Assembly (NCBI GenBank): GCA_964449995.1
Contig: CAYVBW010000007.1
Location: forward strand, 1-38,256
Source of the DNA: CAYVBW01 sp964449995
Lineage (GTDB): Bacteria > Patescibacteriota > Microgenomatia > UBA1400 > PJMF01
Length of the DNA stretch: 38,256 nt
Direction of reading: 5' to 3'
Every line of letters starts with the position of its first letter. The stretch's first letter is position 1. Of the stretch, positions 1 to 7,605 are shown piece after piece. The notes under the pieces were generated by a model, which was not told where the DNA came from, ran no database searches, and saw nothing but the letters and a program-made list of their open reading frames with translations. The position numbers and the translations under genes were made by a program.

Positions 1-736
1 TTACATCTCCAGATAGCTGATGAGTTTGTTTAATAGTTTGTGTAAATTCATAGTCTGACCATTTTTCTCCACTGGTAGCATGAAACAAACCAGTAGTTTT
101 ACTACTTACAAAATAATCCAAAACTTTAGCAAAATCATCAATAAAGGTTGGTCCAAAAAAATGGTTAATGAAAACGGGATGTAAACTATCAGTGATTAGG
201 CCATTTATGATTCTGTGTGCTACATCAGTTTTTGGGAAGCTGTCAGATCGAAAGGGTTGATCAATTCTTAAGATTGACCAACTTATTTCACTTTCTAATA
301 TTAATTGCTCTGCCTCATATTTAGTTTGACCATACCATTCAATAGGTTTGGGGGTGTCAGTTTCTGTATATATAGAAGATTTCTCACCATCAAAGACATA
401 AGCAGTCGAAACATGTACCAAAAATTTATTAAATTTTTGGCAAGCCTGTAAAATATTTTTAGTTCCGTTTACATTTACTTGGTAAGCCAATCCATTTTTA
501 TCTCCCTTTTGTTCCCAAGCTGTTGTCACATCTGTAAAAGCTGCCAAATGAACAACAGTATCTGCTTCTGATTTTTCAAAAGCAGACATAACTTGATCTT
601 TGTTGGTGATATCTATTGGCTTAGTTGGATGGGATATTTCTAAGCTGTCAAATTTATATTTATTGCTGTAAAGCTGAGTAAATTTTGATCCCACTAATCC
701 ATTGGCTCCAGTAGTAAGTAAGGAAATTTTTTTCAT
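1..736 (-). CDS. rmlD: dTDP-4-dehydrorhamnose reductase-like protein (RmlD), C-terminus cut by window edge
   Basis: This reading frame runs off the left end after 245 codons, so the C-terminus is missing; it was read by hand from the minus strand. It is a short-chain dehydrogenase/reductase with an N-terminal NAD(P)-binding motif TGANGLVGS (residues 9-17), a serine/threonine step HVSTAYVFDG (about 108-117) and the catalytic pair YGQTK (Tyr135, Lys139). The pattern fits the RmlD substrate-binding family, whose classical member reduces dTDP-4-keto-rhamnose to dTDP-L-rhamnose in the cytoplasm. It starts 15 bases after the stop of the rmlB-like gene, which supports a shared operon and the rhamnose role. 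The start at 736 is the first ATG before the nucleotide-binding strand; no Shine-Dalgarno is visible. Related sugar-nucleotide reductases using other substrates cannot be excluded. Confidence 0.8.
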   Translation of the reverse strand, partial: MKKISLLTTGANGLVGSKFTQLYSNKYKFDSLEISHPTKPIDITNKDQVMSAFEKSEADTVVHLAAFTDVTTAWEQKGDKNGLAYQVNVNGTKNILQACQKFNKFLVHVSTAYVFDGEKSSIYTETDTPKPIEWYGQTKYEAEQLILESEISWSILRIDQPFRSDSFPKTDVAHRIINGLITDSLHPVFINHFFGPTFIDDFAKVLDYFVSSKTTGLFHATSGEKWSDYEFTQTIKQTHQLSGDV

Positions 737-751
737 TAATTTAATTTTGGA

Positions 752-1780
752 CTATTGATAATGTTTTTCAAACCAGTCTTTATTTTTATGCTTTAACTCT
801 TGCCACCACTGAGGGTTGTTTTGGTACCAATCAATGGTTTGTTCTAAACCCTGCTCTAGAGAGACGCTAGGTTCCCAATTAAGTTCTTGGTTAATTTTTG
901 ACCAGTTAACAGCATATCTGCGATCATGGCCTGGTCTATCTTTAACTGTCTGAATCATATTTTCTGGCTTATCCATCAGTTTAAGAATCATTTTAGCAAT
1001 CTGTAAGTTTGAAATATCTTCAGTTAAGCCACCTACCAGGAAAGTTTGATTATTTTGATTTGAGTGCAAAATCTCATCAATAGCTTGACAGTGGTCTTGA
1101 ACATAAAGCCAATCCCTTACATAGTTGCCATCCCCGTAAATTGGGATTGGTTTGTCTTCCATTAAATTAGTAATAGCCAAAGCAATAAACTTCTCTGGGA
1201 ATTGATAAGGTCCATAATTATTAGAGCAATTACTAATAGTATAATTTAGACCATAGGTTTCACCATAAGCTCTAACTAAGTGGTCGCTAGCAGCCTTACT
1301 GGCAGAGTAGGGACTTCTTGGGTCATAAGCAGTATCTTCATTAAATTTTTCAGAAGAGTTTAAAGGCAGAGAGCCAAAAACTTCATCTGTAGAAATATGA
1401 TGAAAAAGTTTTAGTTTATGTTTTAGGGCTGAATCTAAAAGAACCTGTGTTCCCAACACATTAGTTTTTAAAAAAATTTGAGGATCATCTATTGATCGAT
1501 CCACGTGAGATTCTGCAGCAAAGTGCACTACCCAATCAGTATTAGCCATAACATCATTGACTAAGGTTTTATTGCGAATATTTCCTGCAACAAAGGTGTA
1601 TTGAGGATTATTTTTAATACTCTCAAGGTTTTTTAAATTGCCAGCATAAGTTAGTGCATCAAGGTTTATGATTTTGTCTTGCTGATACTTTTCTAACCAG
1701 TAATGAATAAAGTTGGAGCCAATAAAACCAGCTCCTCCAGTGACTAGAATAGTTCTGGGTTTTGGATTTTTTTTAGTCAT
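752..1780 (-). CDS. rmlB: dTDP-glucose 4,6-dehydratase (RmlB)
   Basis: At 342 residues this has the usual length for RmlB, an extended SDR enzyme converting dTDP-glucose to dTDP-4-keto-6-deoxyglucose, the second step of dTDP-rhamnose synthesis. Visible signatures are the NAD-binding TGGAGFIGS (about 14-22), the dehydratase-specific HISTDEVFGS with Thr131-Asp132-Glu133, and the catalytic YSASK (Tyr158, Lys162). The TDE triad separates RmlB from simple epimerases. It lies between a small membrane protein gene (40 bases upstream) and the rmlD-like gene (15 bases downstream), all on the minus strand. No Shine-Dalgarno is seen before the ATG. RmlA and RmlC are not in the window and may lie beyond the left edge. 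Confidence 0.93.
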   Translation of the reverse strand: MTKKNPKPRTILVTGGAGFIGSNFIHYWLEKYQQDKIINLDALTYAGNLKNLESIKNNPQYTFVAGNIRNKTLVNDVMANTDWVVHFAAESHVDRSIDDPQIFLKTNVLGTQVLLDSALKHKLKLFHHISTDEVFGSLPLNSSEKFNEDTAYDPRSPYSASKAASDHLVRAYGETYGLNYTISNCSNNYGPYQFPEKFIALAITNLMEDKPIPIYGDGNYVRDWLYVQDHCQAIDEILHSNQNNQTFLVGGLTEDISNLQIAKMILKLMDKPENMIQTVKDRPGHDRRYAVNWSKINQELNWEPSVSLEQGLEQTIDWYQNNPQWWQELKHKNKDWFEKHYQ

Positions 1781-1820
1781 GATTGTAAAAATAAATATTT
1801 AAGAAAATTTGTTTAAGTTC

Positions 1821-2051
1821 CTATTCTATTTGATAAGACTCATCTATTAAACGCTGTGTTTCTTCTCGGCCCAACATCATTCTGACTCTAACATACTTAT
1901 CCTCGAGGTTATTATAGCGTCTTCTTTCTAGCCGCCATTGAGATTGAAAATAACTAGTTAAAAAGATTAGCATGACAATAGTTGCAACTAGTAGTCTGAT
2001 TAAATTTTTTGTTTTGAGAGGAATTGGAGTATATTCTGTTTTTTTTGCCAT
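1821..2051 (-). CDS. small single-pass membrane protein, 76 residues
   Basis: I do not recognise the family. The protein has a short basic N-terminus (about 16 residues), one hydrophobic helix (about 17-38, LIRLLVATIVMLIFL and onward) and a charged tail rich in Arg and Glu (about 39-76) that looks helical and could form a short coiled coil. Charge distribution predicts an inside N-terminus and an outside tail. This layout resembles the FtsL/DivIC type of bitopic protein, but the tail is short and similarity is only architectural. It lies 18 bases after the LCP-family gene and 40 bases before rmlB in the same direction, so it may assist the LCP enzyme at the membrane. It is kept as a real gene because it fills the space between two operon members in the same strand. 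Confidence 0.65.
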   Translation of the reverse strand: MAKKTEYTPIPLKTKNLIRLLVATIVMLIFLTSYFQSQWRLERRRYNNLEDKYVRVRMMLGREETQRLIDESYQIE

Positions 2052-2069
2052 AAAATTAGGGTTACTTAA

Positions 2070-3158
2070 TTATTTAAAATTTTGCTGCACAAATTCTTTT
2101 AAAGCTGCTTCATCTCTGATTATATATACCCATTGATTTTGATAAGGGGTTAAATTTTTTGGGTGCTCAATTAATCCCTCATTATCATCTGGATATACGT
2201 TCAAAGAAAGGGGGGCTAAGGTCAAACCATCAAGGTCGCTTGCGAAATTAACAGCAATAGATAAGATGTCTTTTAGAGGTAGATATTGATTAAAATTTAG
2301 TTGATAAAACTGAAGAAGAAAACCTGCTAATTGAGGTTGATGCCAGTATTTTTTGGGCTCTGATAAGTTTTTAATTAACGCCTGAATTACTTGCTGCTGA
2401 CGTTGAGATCTAGCTAGATCATTGCCAGCATTTAAATCTGAGCTATGTCGGCTGCGGATATACTTAAGTGCTGTTTTTCCATCCATTGTCTGTAATCCTG
2501 GCTTAAACTCCACGGTTTCATATAGTTTCTCGGGATCTTTCTCAACCGTAATGTCAACGTCATCTCTAGGATACATTTCGTCAACAAAGCCCTCCTGCAC
2601 ATTAACGTTTACCCCACCTACTAGGTCGATAATTTCAGCTAGTTGATCTAGAGAGATTATTAAACTGTAATTAATATTAGTGTTGGTGATTTCTTCAATA
2701 ACTTCTTGAGGAAATTTAGTGGGTTGCTCAGGGTAGCGGATTTTACCATATTCTAGTAAGGCATTAATTTTTGTTTGGTAGGGGCTACTCCATAAATCTC
2801 TCGGTAAGCTGAGTAAGGTGATGGTATTTTTTGTGGGATCAATTTGAGTTAAAAGAATACTATCAGTAAGCTGTGGAAAGTTTGGTCTATTTTCTGTTTC
2901 ATCTACTCCCAAAATTAAAACAGTTGTTTTTATTTGAGAGAATTGTTTGGGATCTAGTTCTTTTAATATACTGACAAAGTCTTGGTGGGACAGATTTGCT
3001 GCCAGCAAAAACAGTTGGTATTTTTGAAAAAGCATTGTCAGGAAAAAGACAAAGGCAAAAACCATAGCTCCCACATAAGCAATAATACCCACCAAAAGCC
3101 CCTTGGTTAAAGTTTTTCTATTTAAGATAAGTAGTTTCTCTTGTTGAGCTTCTTCCAT
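2070..3158 (-). CDS. LytR-CpsA-Psr (LCP) family glycan ligase
   Basis: LCP proteins transfer lipid-linked glycans onto peptidoglycan or other envelope acceptors, acting outside the membrane. This 362-residue protein has a cytoplasmic N-terminus, one strong transmembrane helix (about 20-45) and an LCP domain from about 78. Typical features are ILGVDE (82-87), TDSILL (98-103), SLPRDLW (117-123), KIN (130-132), the Val-Gly-Gly-Val turn near 180-183 and the late arginine-rich part with ALKYIRSRHS and ARSQRQQQVI. These arginines and aspartates bind the pyrophosphate of the lipid substrate in the family. It is first in a four-gene minus-strand operon running into rmlB and rmlD, so it probably attaches a rhamnose-containing glycan. 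The C-terminal 80 residues after the core are unassigned. The exact substrate cannot be told. Confidence 0.9.
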   Translation of the reverse strand: MEEAQQEKLLILNRKTLTKGLLVGIIAYVGAMVFAFVFFLTMLFQKYQLFLLAANLSHQDFVSILKELDPKQFSQIKTTVLILGVDETENRPNFPQLTDSILLTQIDPTKNTITLLSLPRDLWSSPYQTKINALLEYGKIRYPEQPTKFPQEVIEEITNTNINYSLIISLDQLAEIIDLVGGVNVNVQEGFVDEMYPRDDVDITVEKDPEKLYETVEFKPGLQTMDGKTALKYIRSRHSSDLNAGNDLARSQRQQQVIQALIKNLSEPKKYWHQPQLAGFLLQFYQLNFNQYLPLKDILSIAVNFASDLDGLTLAPLSLNVYPDDNEGLIEHPKNLTPYQNQWVYIIRDEAALKEFVQQNFK

Positions 3159-3187
3159 AAGATGGATGATCTAAATCTAACTTTCTT

Positions 3188-3196
3188 ATCTTATCA
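3188..3196 (-). promoter_or_regulatory. possible extended -10 promoter for the LCP-rml operon
   Basis: Read on the minus strand the bases are TGATAAGAT, a TGn plus a -10-like hexamer. Transcription would begin roughly 22 bases before the LCP start codon at 3158. No good -35 hexamer is visible at 17 bases spacing. The element lies in the 108-base divergent gap shared with the plus-strand gene at 3267. Confidence 0.35.
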
Positions 3197-3250
3197 AAAC
3201 TAAGAGGTGCAAGCTAGGCAATGAACAAACAAGACCTTACGGACTACAAG

Positions 3251-3259
3251 TGTTACAAT
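3251..3259 (+). promoter_or_regulatory. extended -10 promoter, leaderless type
   Basis: The bases TGTTACAAT form a TGn extended -10 element. Only 7 bases separate its end from the ATG at 3267, so the predicted transcription start falls on or next to the start codon. There is no Shine-Dalgarno and no convincing -35 box. Confidence 0.5.
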
Positions 3260-3266
3260 ATTTTTC

Positions 3267-5033
3267 ATGTCGCTTTTTTTTTCAATATTTAAAAAACAAT
3301 ATTTGAAATACTGGCTGCTTTTTTTTGTTTTTATTGCTTCTTCTTGGCCTTTGCTTCAGTCTGGCATGTTTAAAATACATGACTTTACTCATGGAGCCAG
3401 GATTGCAGAAATGAGTAGAGCCTTAAGTGATGGACATTTTCCGGTACGCTGGTCGCAGAGTTTTGGTTTTGGCTATGGCATGCCTCTATTTCAATTCTAC
3501 GGACCTTTACCCTTTTATATTGGGGTAATTTTTTATTGGCTAAGCAATAATTTAATTTTTTCAGTAAAAACCTTGTTTTTGATAGCCAATGCTCTCACTT
3601 TAGTAGGTGGGTATTTGCTTGGGAAAAAACTTTTTAAAAATGATTGGGCAGCGTTAGGTACCAGTCTGGCTATGTCTCTAGCTCCTTATCGGTTTCTTAA
3701 TCTGTATGTTAGGGGCGCATTAAGTGAGCTTTGGGGTATTATGGCTTTGCCATGGATTGTGTGGGCAGCTATTAAGGTCATTAGAAATGAGAGCTGGGGA
3801 TGGTTAATGTTGGTGATGAGCTTATCTTTCTTATTTTTAAGTCACAATATCTCAACCATGATATTTTTTCCGTTTATAGTGGGGATAATAGTAGTTTATT
3901 TAATAGCCTATTGTCTAAATCAAAAACTCAATATTTTAGAATTTTTTCAAGCAATTAAAAGACTTGTTTTCTCGGGCCTATTAGCTTTAGGAACTTGTGC
4001 ATTTTATTTATTTCCAGCTTATTTTGAAAAAGATTTAACTCAGGTAGATGATTTTATTTTGGCAGAATATTTTAATTTTAGAATTCATTTTTTATATTTA
4101 AAGCAATTTTTTAGACCCAATTGGGGTTTTGGGGGCAGTGAGTATGGTCCTGACGATCCGATCACTTTCTTTTTGGGCTATGGTCAGATAATGGCCCTTA
4201 TTTTAGGGCTGGTTATGCTTTACCTTCTTTCTCGAAAATATTTCTTAAATAAAAACAAGAAGAATCAAGCTGTGTTATTTTTTGTAGTGGGAGTGTTGTT
4301 TTTATTATTTTTTTCTTTGTTTATGACCACTTGGTATTCAGGCAGTATTTGGGAGACATTAACTCTGCTTGAGTATTCGCAATTTCCTTGGAGATTTTTA
4401 GGCATAAGTATTTTTCTAATGTCAATAATTGTTGGCATTGTGCTTACAAAAACAAAAAAGTTTTTTTACAAGCGGAAAATAAATTTAATAATTAATGTTT
4501 TTATTATTTTAGCTATTTTGTTGAACTTAAGATTTACTCAGCCGGAAAAGTTTTTAGATAATCCTGAAGATTTTTATTATTTTGATTCTCAAAAAATAAG
4601 CGCTGAGATGAGCCACACTTTAGCCGATTATGTTCCTCAAGACTTTAATTTAGATCTTAAACCTGCTCAAAGTTTTATTGTTGAGCAGAGCTACTTAGAA
4701 GACGGCACAGTTCAGGTGTTGGAAAACAAAACACATTATAAAAGATTTTTAACTAATTTTGATTTATTAGAGCAAACCACCTTAGCGGTTGCCAACTATC
4801 CAATTTGGGAACTTTCAAGAGACAATCAGACCATTGCTATAAAAACCGATGAGGATGGCTTAATCAAGTTTCAGCCTGAATTGGGAAGCCAAGAATACGA
4901 ATTAAAGCTAAAATCGACTAAAATTAGAAAAGTAAGTGACTACATCTCTTTAATTAGTCTACTTCTGCTTTTGACCTTGGTGACAATAAACAAAAAAAGT
5001 AGCACAATGATTAAAAATGCAAAAAAATCTTAG
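3267..5033 (+). CDS. PTPS_related-type GT-C membrane protein, copy 1
   Basis: This 588-residue protein has about a dozen hydrophobic helices. Its N-terminal loop carries HDFTHGAR (38-45), then FPVRW (58-62), GYGMP (69-73) and GPLPFY (79-84), a pattern shared with the genes at 9248 and 13590 in this window. A later RGALSELW motif also recurs in altered form. The set resembles the poorly characterised membrane family called 6-pyruvoyl-tetrahydropterin synthase related (PTPS_related), placed with GT-C glycosyltransferases; the name does not imply pterin chemistry. GT-C enzymes use lipid-phosphate sugars outside the membrane. A soluble region of roughly 100 residues and a last membrane helix close the protein. 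Unlike the other two copies, it lacks a clear FPGW motif in that region. The end overlaps the flippase gene by 17 bases, suggesting coupled translation. Substrate is unknown. Confidence 0.7.
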   Translation: MSLFFSIFKKQYLKYWLLFFVFIASSWPLLQSGMFKIHDFTHGARIAEMSRALSDGHFPVRWSQSFGFGYGMPLFQFYGPLPFYIGVIFYWLSNNLIFSVKTLFLIANALTLVGGYLLGKKLFKNDWAALGTSLAMSLAPYRFLNLYVRGALSELWGIMALPWIVWAAIKVIRNESWGWLMLVMSLSFLFLSHNISTMIFFPFIVGIIVVYLIAYCLNQKLNILEFFQAIKRLVFSGLLALGTCAFYLFPAYFEKDLTQVDDFILAEYFNFRIHFLYLKQFFRPNWGFGGSEYGPDDPITFFLGYGQIMALILGLVMLYLLSRKYFLNKNKKNQAVLFFVVGVLFLLFFSLFMTTWYSGSIWETLTLLEYSQFPWRFLGISIFLMSIIVGIVLTKTKKFFYKRKINLIINVFIILAILLNLRFTQPEKFLDNPEDFYYFDSQKISAEMSHTLADYVPQDFNLDLKPAQSFIVEQSYLEDGTVQVLENKTHYKRFLTNFDLLEQTTLAVANYPIWELSRDNQTIAIKTDEDGLIKFQPELGSQEYELKLKSTKIRKVSDYISLISLLLLLTLVTINKKSSTMIKNAKKS

Positions 5034-6516
5034 TTTTGATTCTATGGATCCAAGAAAAAATGTTGATGAGTTTTTTTCAGAGGATGAAATTCGCAGCATT
5101 AAAAGCAAAACTGTTACCGGTGCATTTTCGTATTTTTTTAAAACAGTTTTACTTCAGGGATTAGGATTAGTGACCATTTTTCTATTGAGTGCTTTTTTTG
5201 AGCCTGAAGATTTTGGAGTCTATGGGTATGTGATTCAAATTATTGGTTTATTAATCTTTTTTTCTGATATCGGTTTGGCAGCAGCATTGGTTCAAAAAAA
5301 GAAAGAGCCAACCCTAACTGATTATCGTACTGCATTTACTGTTCAACAAATTTTATCTTGGATAATTGTGTTGGTAGTTTTAATCATTTCTGCTACTGGC
5401 ATTGTTCAAAAAACAGTGGGTCAACAAGGAATTTGGATTTTACTAGCACTAGCTGTTTCTTTTCCCTTGGCTTCACTAAAAACAATTTCTTCAATACAGT
5501 TAGAGAGAGAGCTCAAATTTTCACTGTTAATAGTTCCTCAAATTTTTGAACAAGTTACTTTTGATATTATCTTAGTGTATTTTGCTTGGCAGGGGATGGG
5601 GGCTGGAGCTTATACGTGGGCTATCTTGGCACGCTCCATTTTGGGCACTATTGTAATGCTTGTTATCAGGCCTTGGAAAATAGGGATAAAAATTAGCAAA
5701 AAGTCGCTCAAGTCTATGCTTGGATTCGGAGCTAAATTCCAACTAAACGATTTTTTGGCTAGAATTAAAGATCAACTATACTTTTTGGTTTTGGGTCAAG
5801 TATTGCCTTTAAATCAATTTGGCTTTATACAGTGGGCAAAAAATTGGTCAATGTACCCGTATAATTTAACTGTTCAGAATGTAATGGCCATTACTTTTCC
5901 CACATTTTCAAGATTACAAAAAAGAAAAGACTTATTAAAAATAGCTTTAGAGAAGTCAATTTTCTTCATTAGTTTGCTAATTTTCCCAATTTTAGCAGGA
6001 ATGAGTTTATTAATTTCTCCATTAACTCAAGTGGTCGAACAATATACCAAGTGGCAACCTGCCATTATTAGTTTTATATTGTTTGCACTAAGTATTGGTT
6101 GGGCCGCGATCTCCACTCCACTAGTAAATGCTCTTAACGCCATTGGCCAAATCAACAAGACCTTAAAACTGATGATCATTTGGACGACCTTAACTTGGGT
6201 TATTACACCAATTGCTATGTTGCTTTATGGTTTTAATGGTGTAGGTATAGCAGCGTTAGTCGTTTCCTTTAGTTCGGTACTATCAATCAAGTTTGTTAAA
6301 AAATATATTGCGGTAAATATTTGGGATCAAGTGTGGCGGCAGTTGTTGGCTGCTGTTGGTATGGTAATTGTTGGATTATTTTTACAGAGTGTTGCCAGTC
6401 AAAGTATTAGTCGCCTTTTATTTACAGCAACCATAATGGGGCTAAGTTACTTGATAGCTTTAATAATTTTTGGCCATGATAAACTTATTAAAGAGATCAA
6501 ATCTTTAAAAAGCTAG
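5017..6516 (+). CDS. Wzx-like lipid-linked oligosaccharide flippase
   Basis: The 499-residue product has a charged N-terminus of about 35 residues followed by some 12 to 14 hydrophobic segments spread evenly to the end. The segment near GAFSYFFKTVLLQGLGL and the following FFEPEDFGVYGYV are typical of polysaccharide biosynthesis exporters (Wzx/RfbX, MOP superfamily), where a similar L.P.dyG.y pattern ends the first helix. Such proteins move undecaprenyl-linked oligosaccharides across the membrane. The annotated start overlaps the upstream gene by 17 bases; an alternative ATG at 5044 would give a product nine residues shorter and no overlap. It is the only flippase candidate in the window, and no priming transferase is visible. 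Family assignment is good, substrate unknown. Confidence 0.85.
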   Translation: MQKNLSFDSMDPRKNVDEFFSEDEIRSIKSKTVTGAFSYFFKTVLLQGLGLVTIFLLSAFFEPEDFGVYGYVIQIIGLLIFFSDIGLAAALVQKKKEPTLTDYRTAFTVQQILSWIIVLVVLIISATGIVQKTVGQQGIWILLALAVSFPLASLKTISSIQLERELKFSLLIVPQIFEQVTFDIILVYFAWQGMGAGAYTWAILARSILGTIVMLVIRPWKIGIKISKKSLKSMLGFGAKFQLNDFLARIKDQLYFLVLGQVLPLNQFGFIQWAKNWSMYPYNLTVQNVMAITFPTFSRLQKRKDLLKIALEKSIFFISLLIFPILAGMSLLISPLTQVVEQYTKWQPAIISFILFALSIGWAAISTPLVNALNAIGQINKTLKLMIIWTTLTWVITPIAMLLYGFNGVGIAALVVSFSSVLSIKFVKKYIAVNIWDQVWRQLLAAVGMVIVGLFLQSVASQSISRLLFTATIMGLSYLIALIIFGHDKLIKEIKSLKS

Positions 6517-6547
6517 CTTATTTAAAATTGATAAGTCATTAAAAACT

Positions 6548-7594
6548 ATGAAATTATTCTTAAATCTTTATTTGATATTGGCTTTTGCTAGCTTAATGAC
6601 AGAAAGTATTTTGAAACCAATTTCTTTTCTACCAGATGGTAGATTATTATTAATTAGCCTAATATTAGTGTTAATAATTTTAAGATATAAAAAAATGCAA
6701 ATATTTCATCAAAAATTAAAAAGAATAAACGATTTAGTACTAGTCGTTCTAACATTTTTTGCCTTCGCTGTTTTATTAGTTGAGAACATATATGGTTTTC
6801 AGTATGTATATAGCCAATTCGGCCTGTCTTATTCTAGAATATTTTACTTGACTTTAGCGAGTGCCATTCTCGCTTTGTATTTTGCCTCGTTTAATTTGAC
6901 AAAAAGATTTTTGAAAAGAACCATTTTTGTCTCGCCAATATACTTGGCACTAGGTGGATTTTTTATTTATCTACGCAATAATCATTTGTTTAGACTGTGG
7001 GTTCAAGATGATCACGTAGTTGAATATTTACAGTTTTTTTTACTACTAATCAGTGCTTGGTTTTGTTTTAAGTTATTTAGGCATTGGTGGCAGAAAGAGA
7101 AAGTATTGGGAGTATTGTTTTTAATGGCGACTTTTATTTGTTTGTTTGTTGCAGGAGAAGAGATATCTTGGGGACAAAGATTGCTGGGTCTACAAACACC
7201 TGAATCACTAGCAGAGCGCAATCTCCAAGATGAGATTACTCTTCATAATGTTGATGTGGTTTTTGGCCATGTTTATAGAGGCTATATGTTGATCGGTTTT
7301 GTGGGTAGCACAAGTTGGGTAGTTTTAAGAATGATTAAAAACAAAATCTCGCAGCGATTAAAGAGAATTTTTTATAATATAATTCCTGATTGGTATTTGA
7401 CTCCCTATTTTGCTGTTGCCTTTTTTTATAACTGGGATCGGTTTTATTTAAGACCAAGGACTGGCGAAGCTTTGTGGGAAGAACCGATGGAGCTACTCTT
7501 AATAATTGGGATAACAATTTTTTTTGGAATAAAATACCTCAGAGTTTATCCTGAGAAAATAAAAAAAATTAAACCTGAAATTTTAGATGATTAA
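6548..7594 (+). CDS. polytopic membrane protein with GEEISWGQR motif, unknown function
   Basis: This 348-residue protein has about eight to nine hydrophobic helices. The notable part is a polar motif beginning AGEEISWGQRLLGLQTPESL directly after a membrane helix, followed by AERNLQDEITLHNVDVVF. The string of Glu, Gln, Arg, Asn and His residues next to the membrane looks like an active or binding site. I recall similar GEEISWGQR and N-L-H-N patterns in uncharacterised bacterial membrane proteins, but I cannot name a function. A second polar stretch, NWDRFYLRPRTGEALWEEP near residue 300, may face the same side. It lies 31 bases after the flippase gene and 11 bases before a GT39-like gene, so a role in glycan assembly is plausible; a polymerase or acceptor-handling role is only a guess. 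Confidence 0.7.
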   Translation: MKLFLNLYLILAFASLMTESILKPISFLPDGRLLLISLILVLIILRYKKMQIFHQKLKRINDLVLVVLTFFAFAVLLVENIYGFQYVYSQFGLSYSRIFYLTLASAILALYFASFNLTKRFLKRTIFVSPIYLALGGFFIYLRNNHLFRLWVQDDHVVEYLQFFLLLISAWFCFKLFRHWWQKEKVLGVLFLMATFICLFVAGEEISWGQRLLGLQTPESLAERNLQDEITLHNVDVVFGHVYRGYMLIGFVGSTSWVVLRMIKNKISQRLKRIFYNIIPDWYLTPYFAVAFFYNWDRFYLRPRTGEALWEEPMELLLIIGITIFFGIKYLRVYPEKIKKIKPEILDD

Positions 7595-7605
7595 AGGGAC
7601 TATCC

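Noticed and set aside
2422..2646. Plus-strand frame opposite the LCP gene
   Set aside because: It is antisense to the conserved LCP core and has no start signal.
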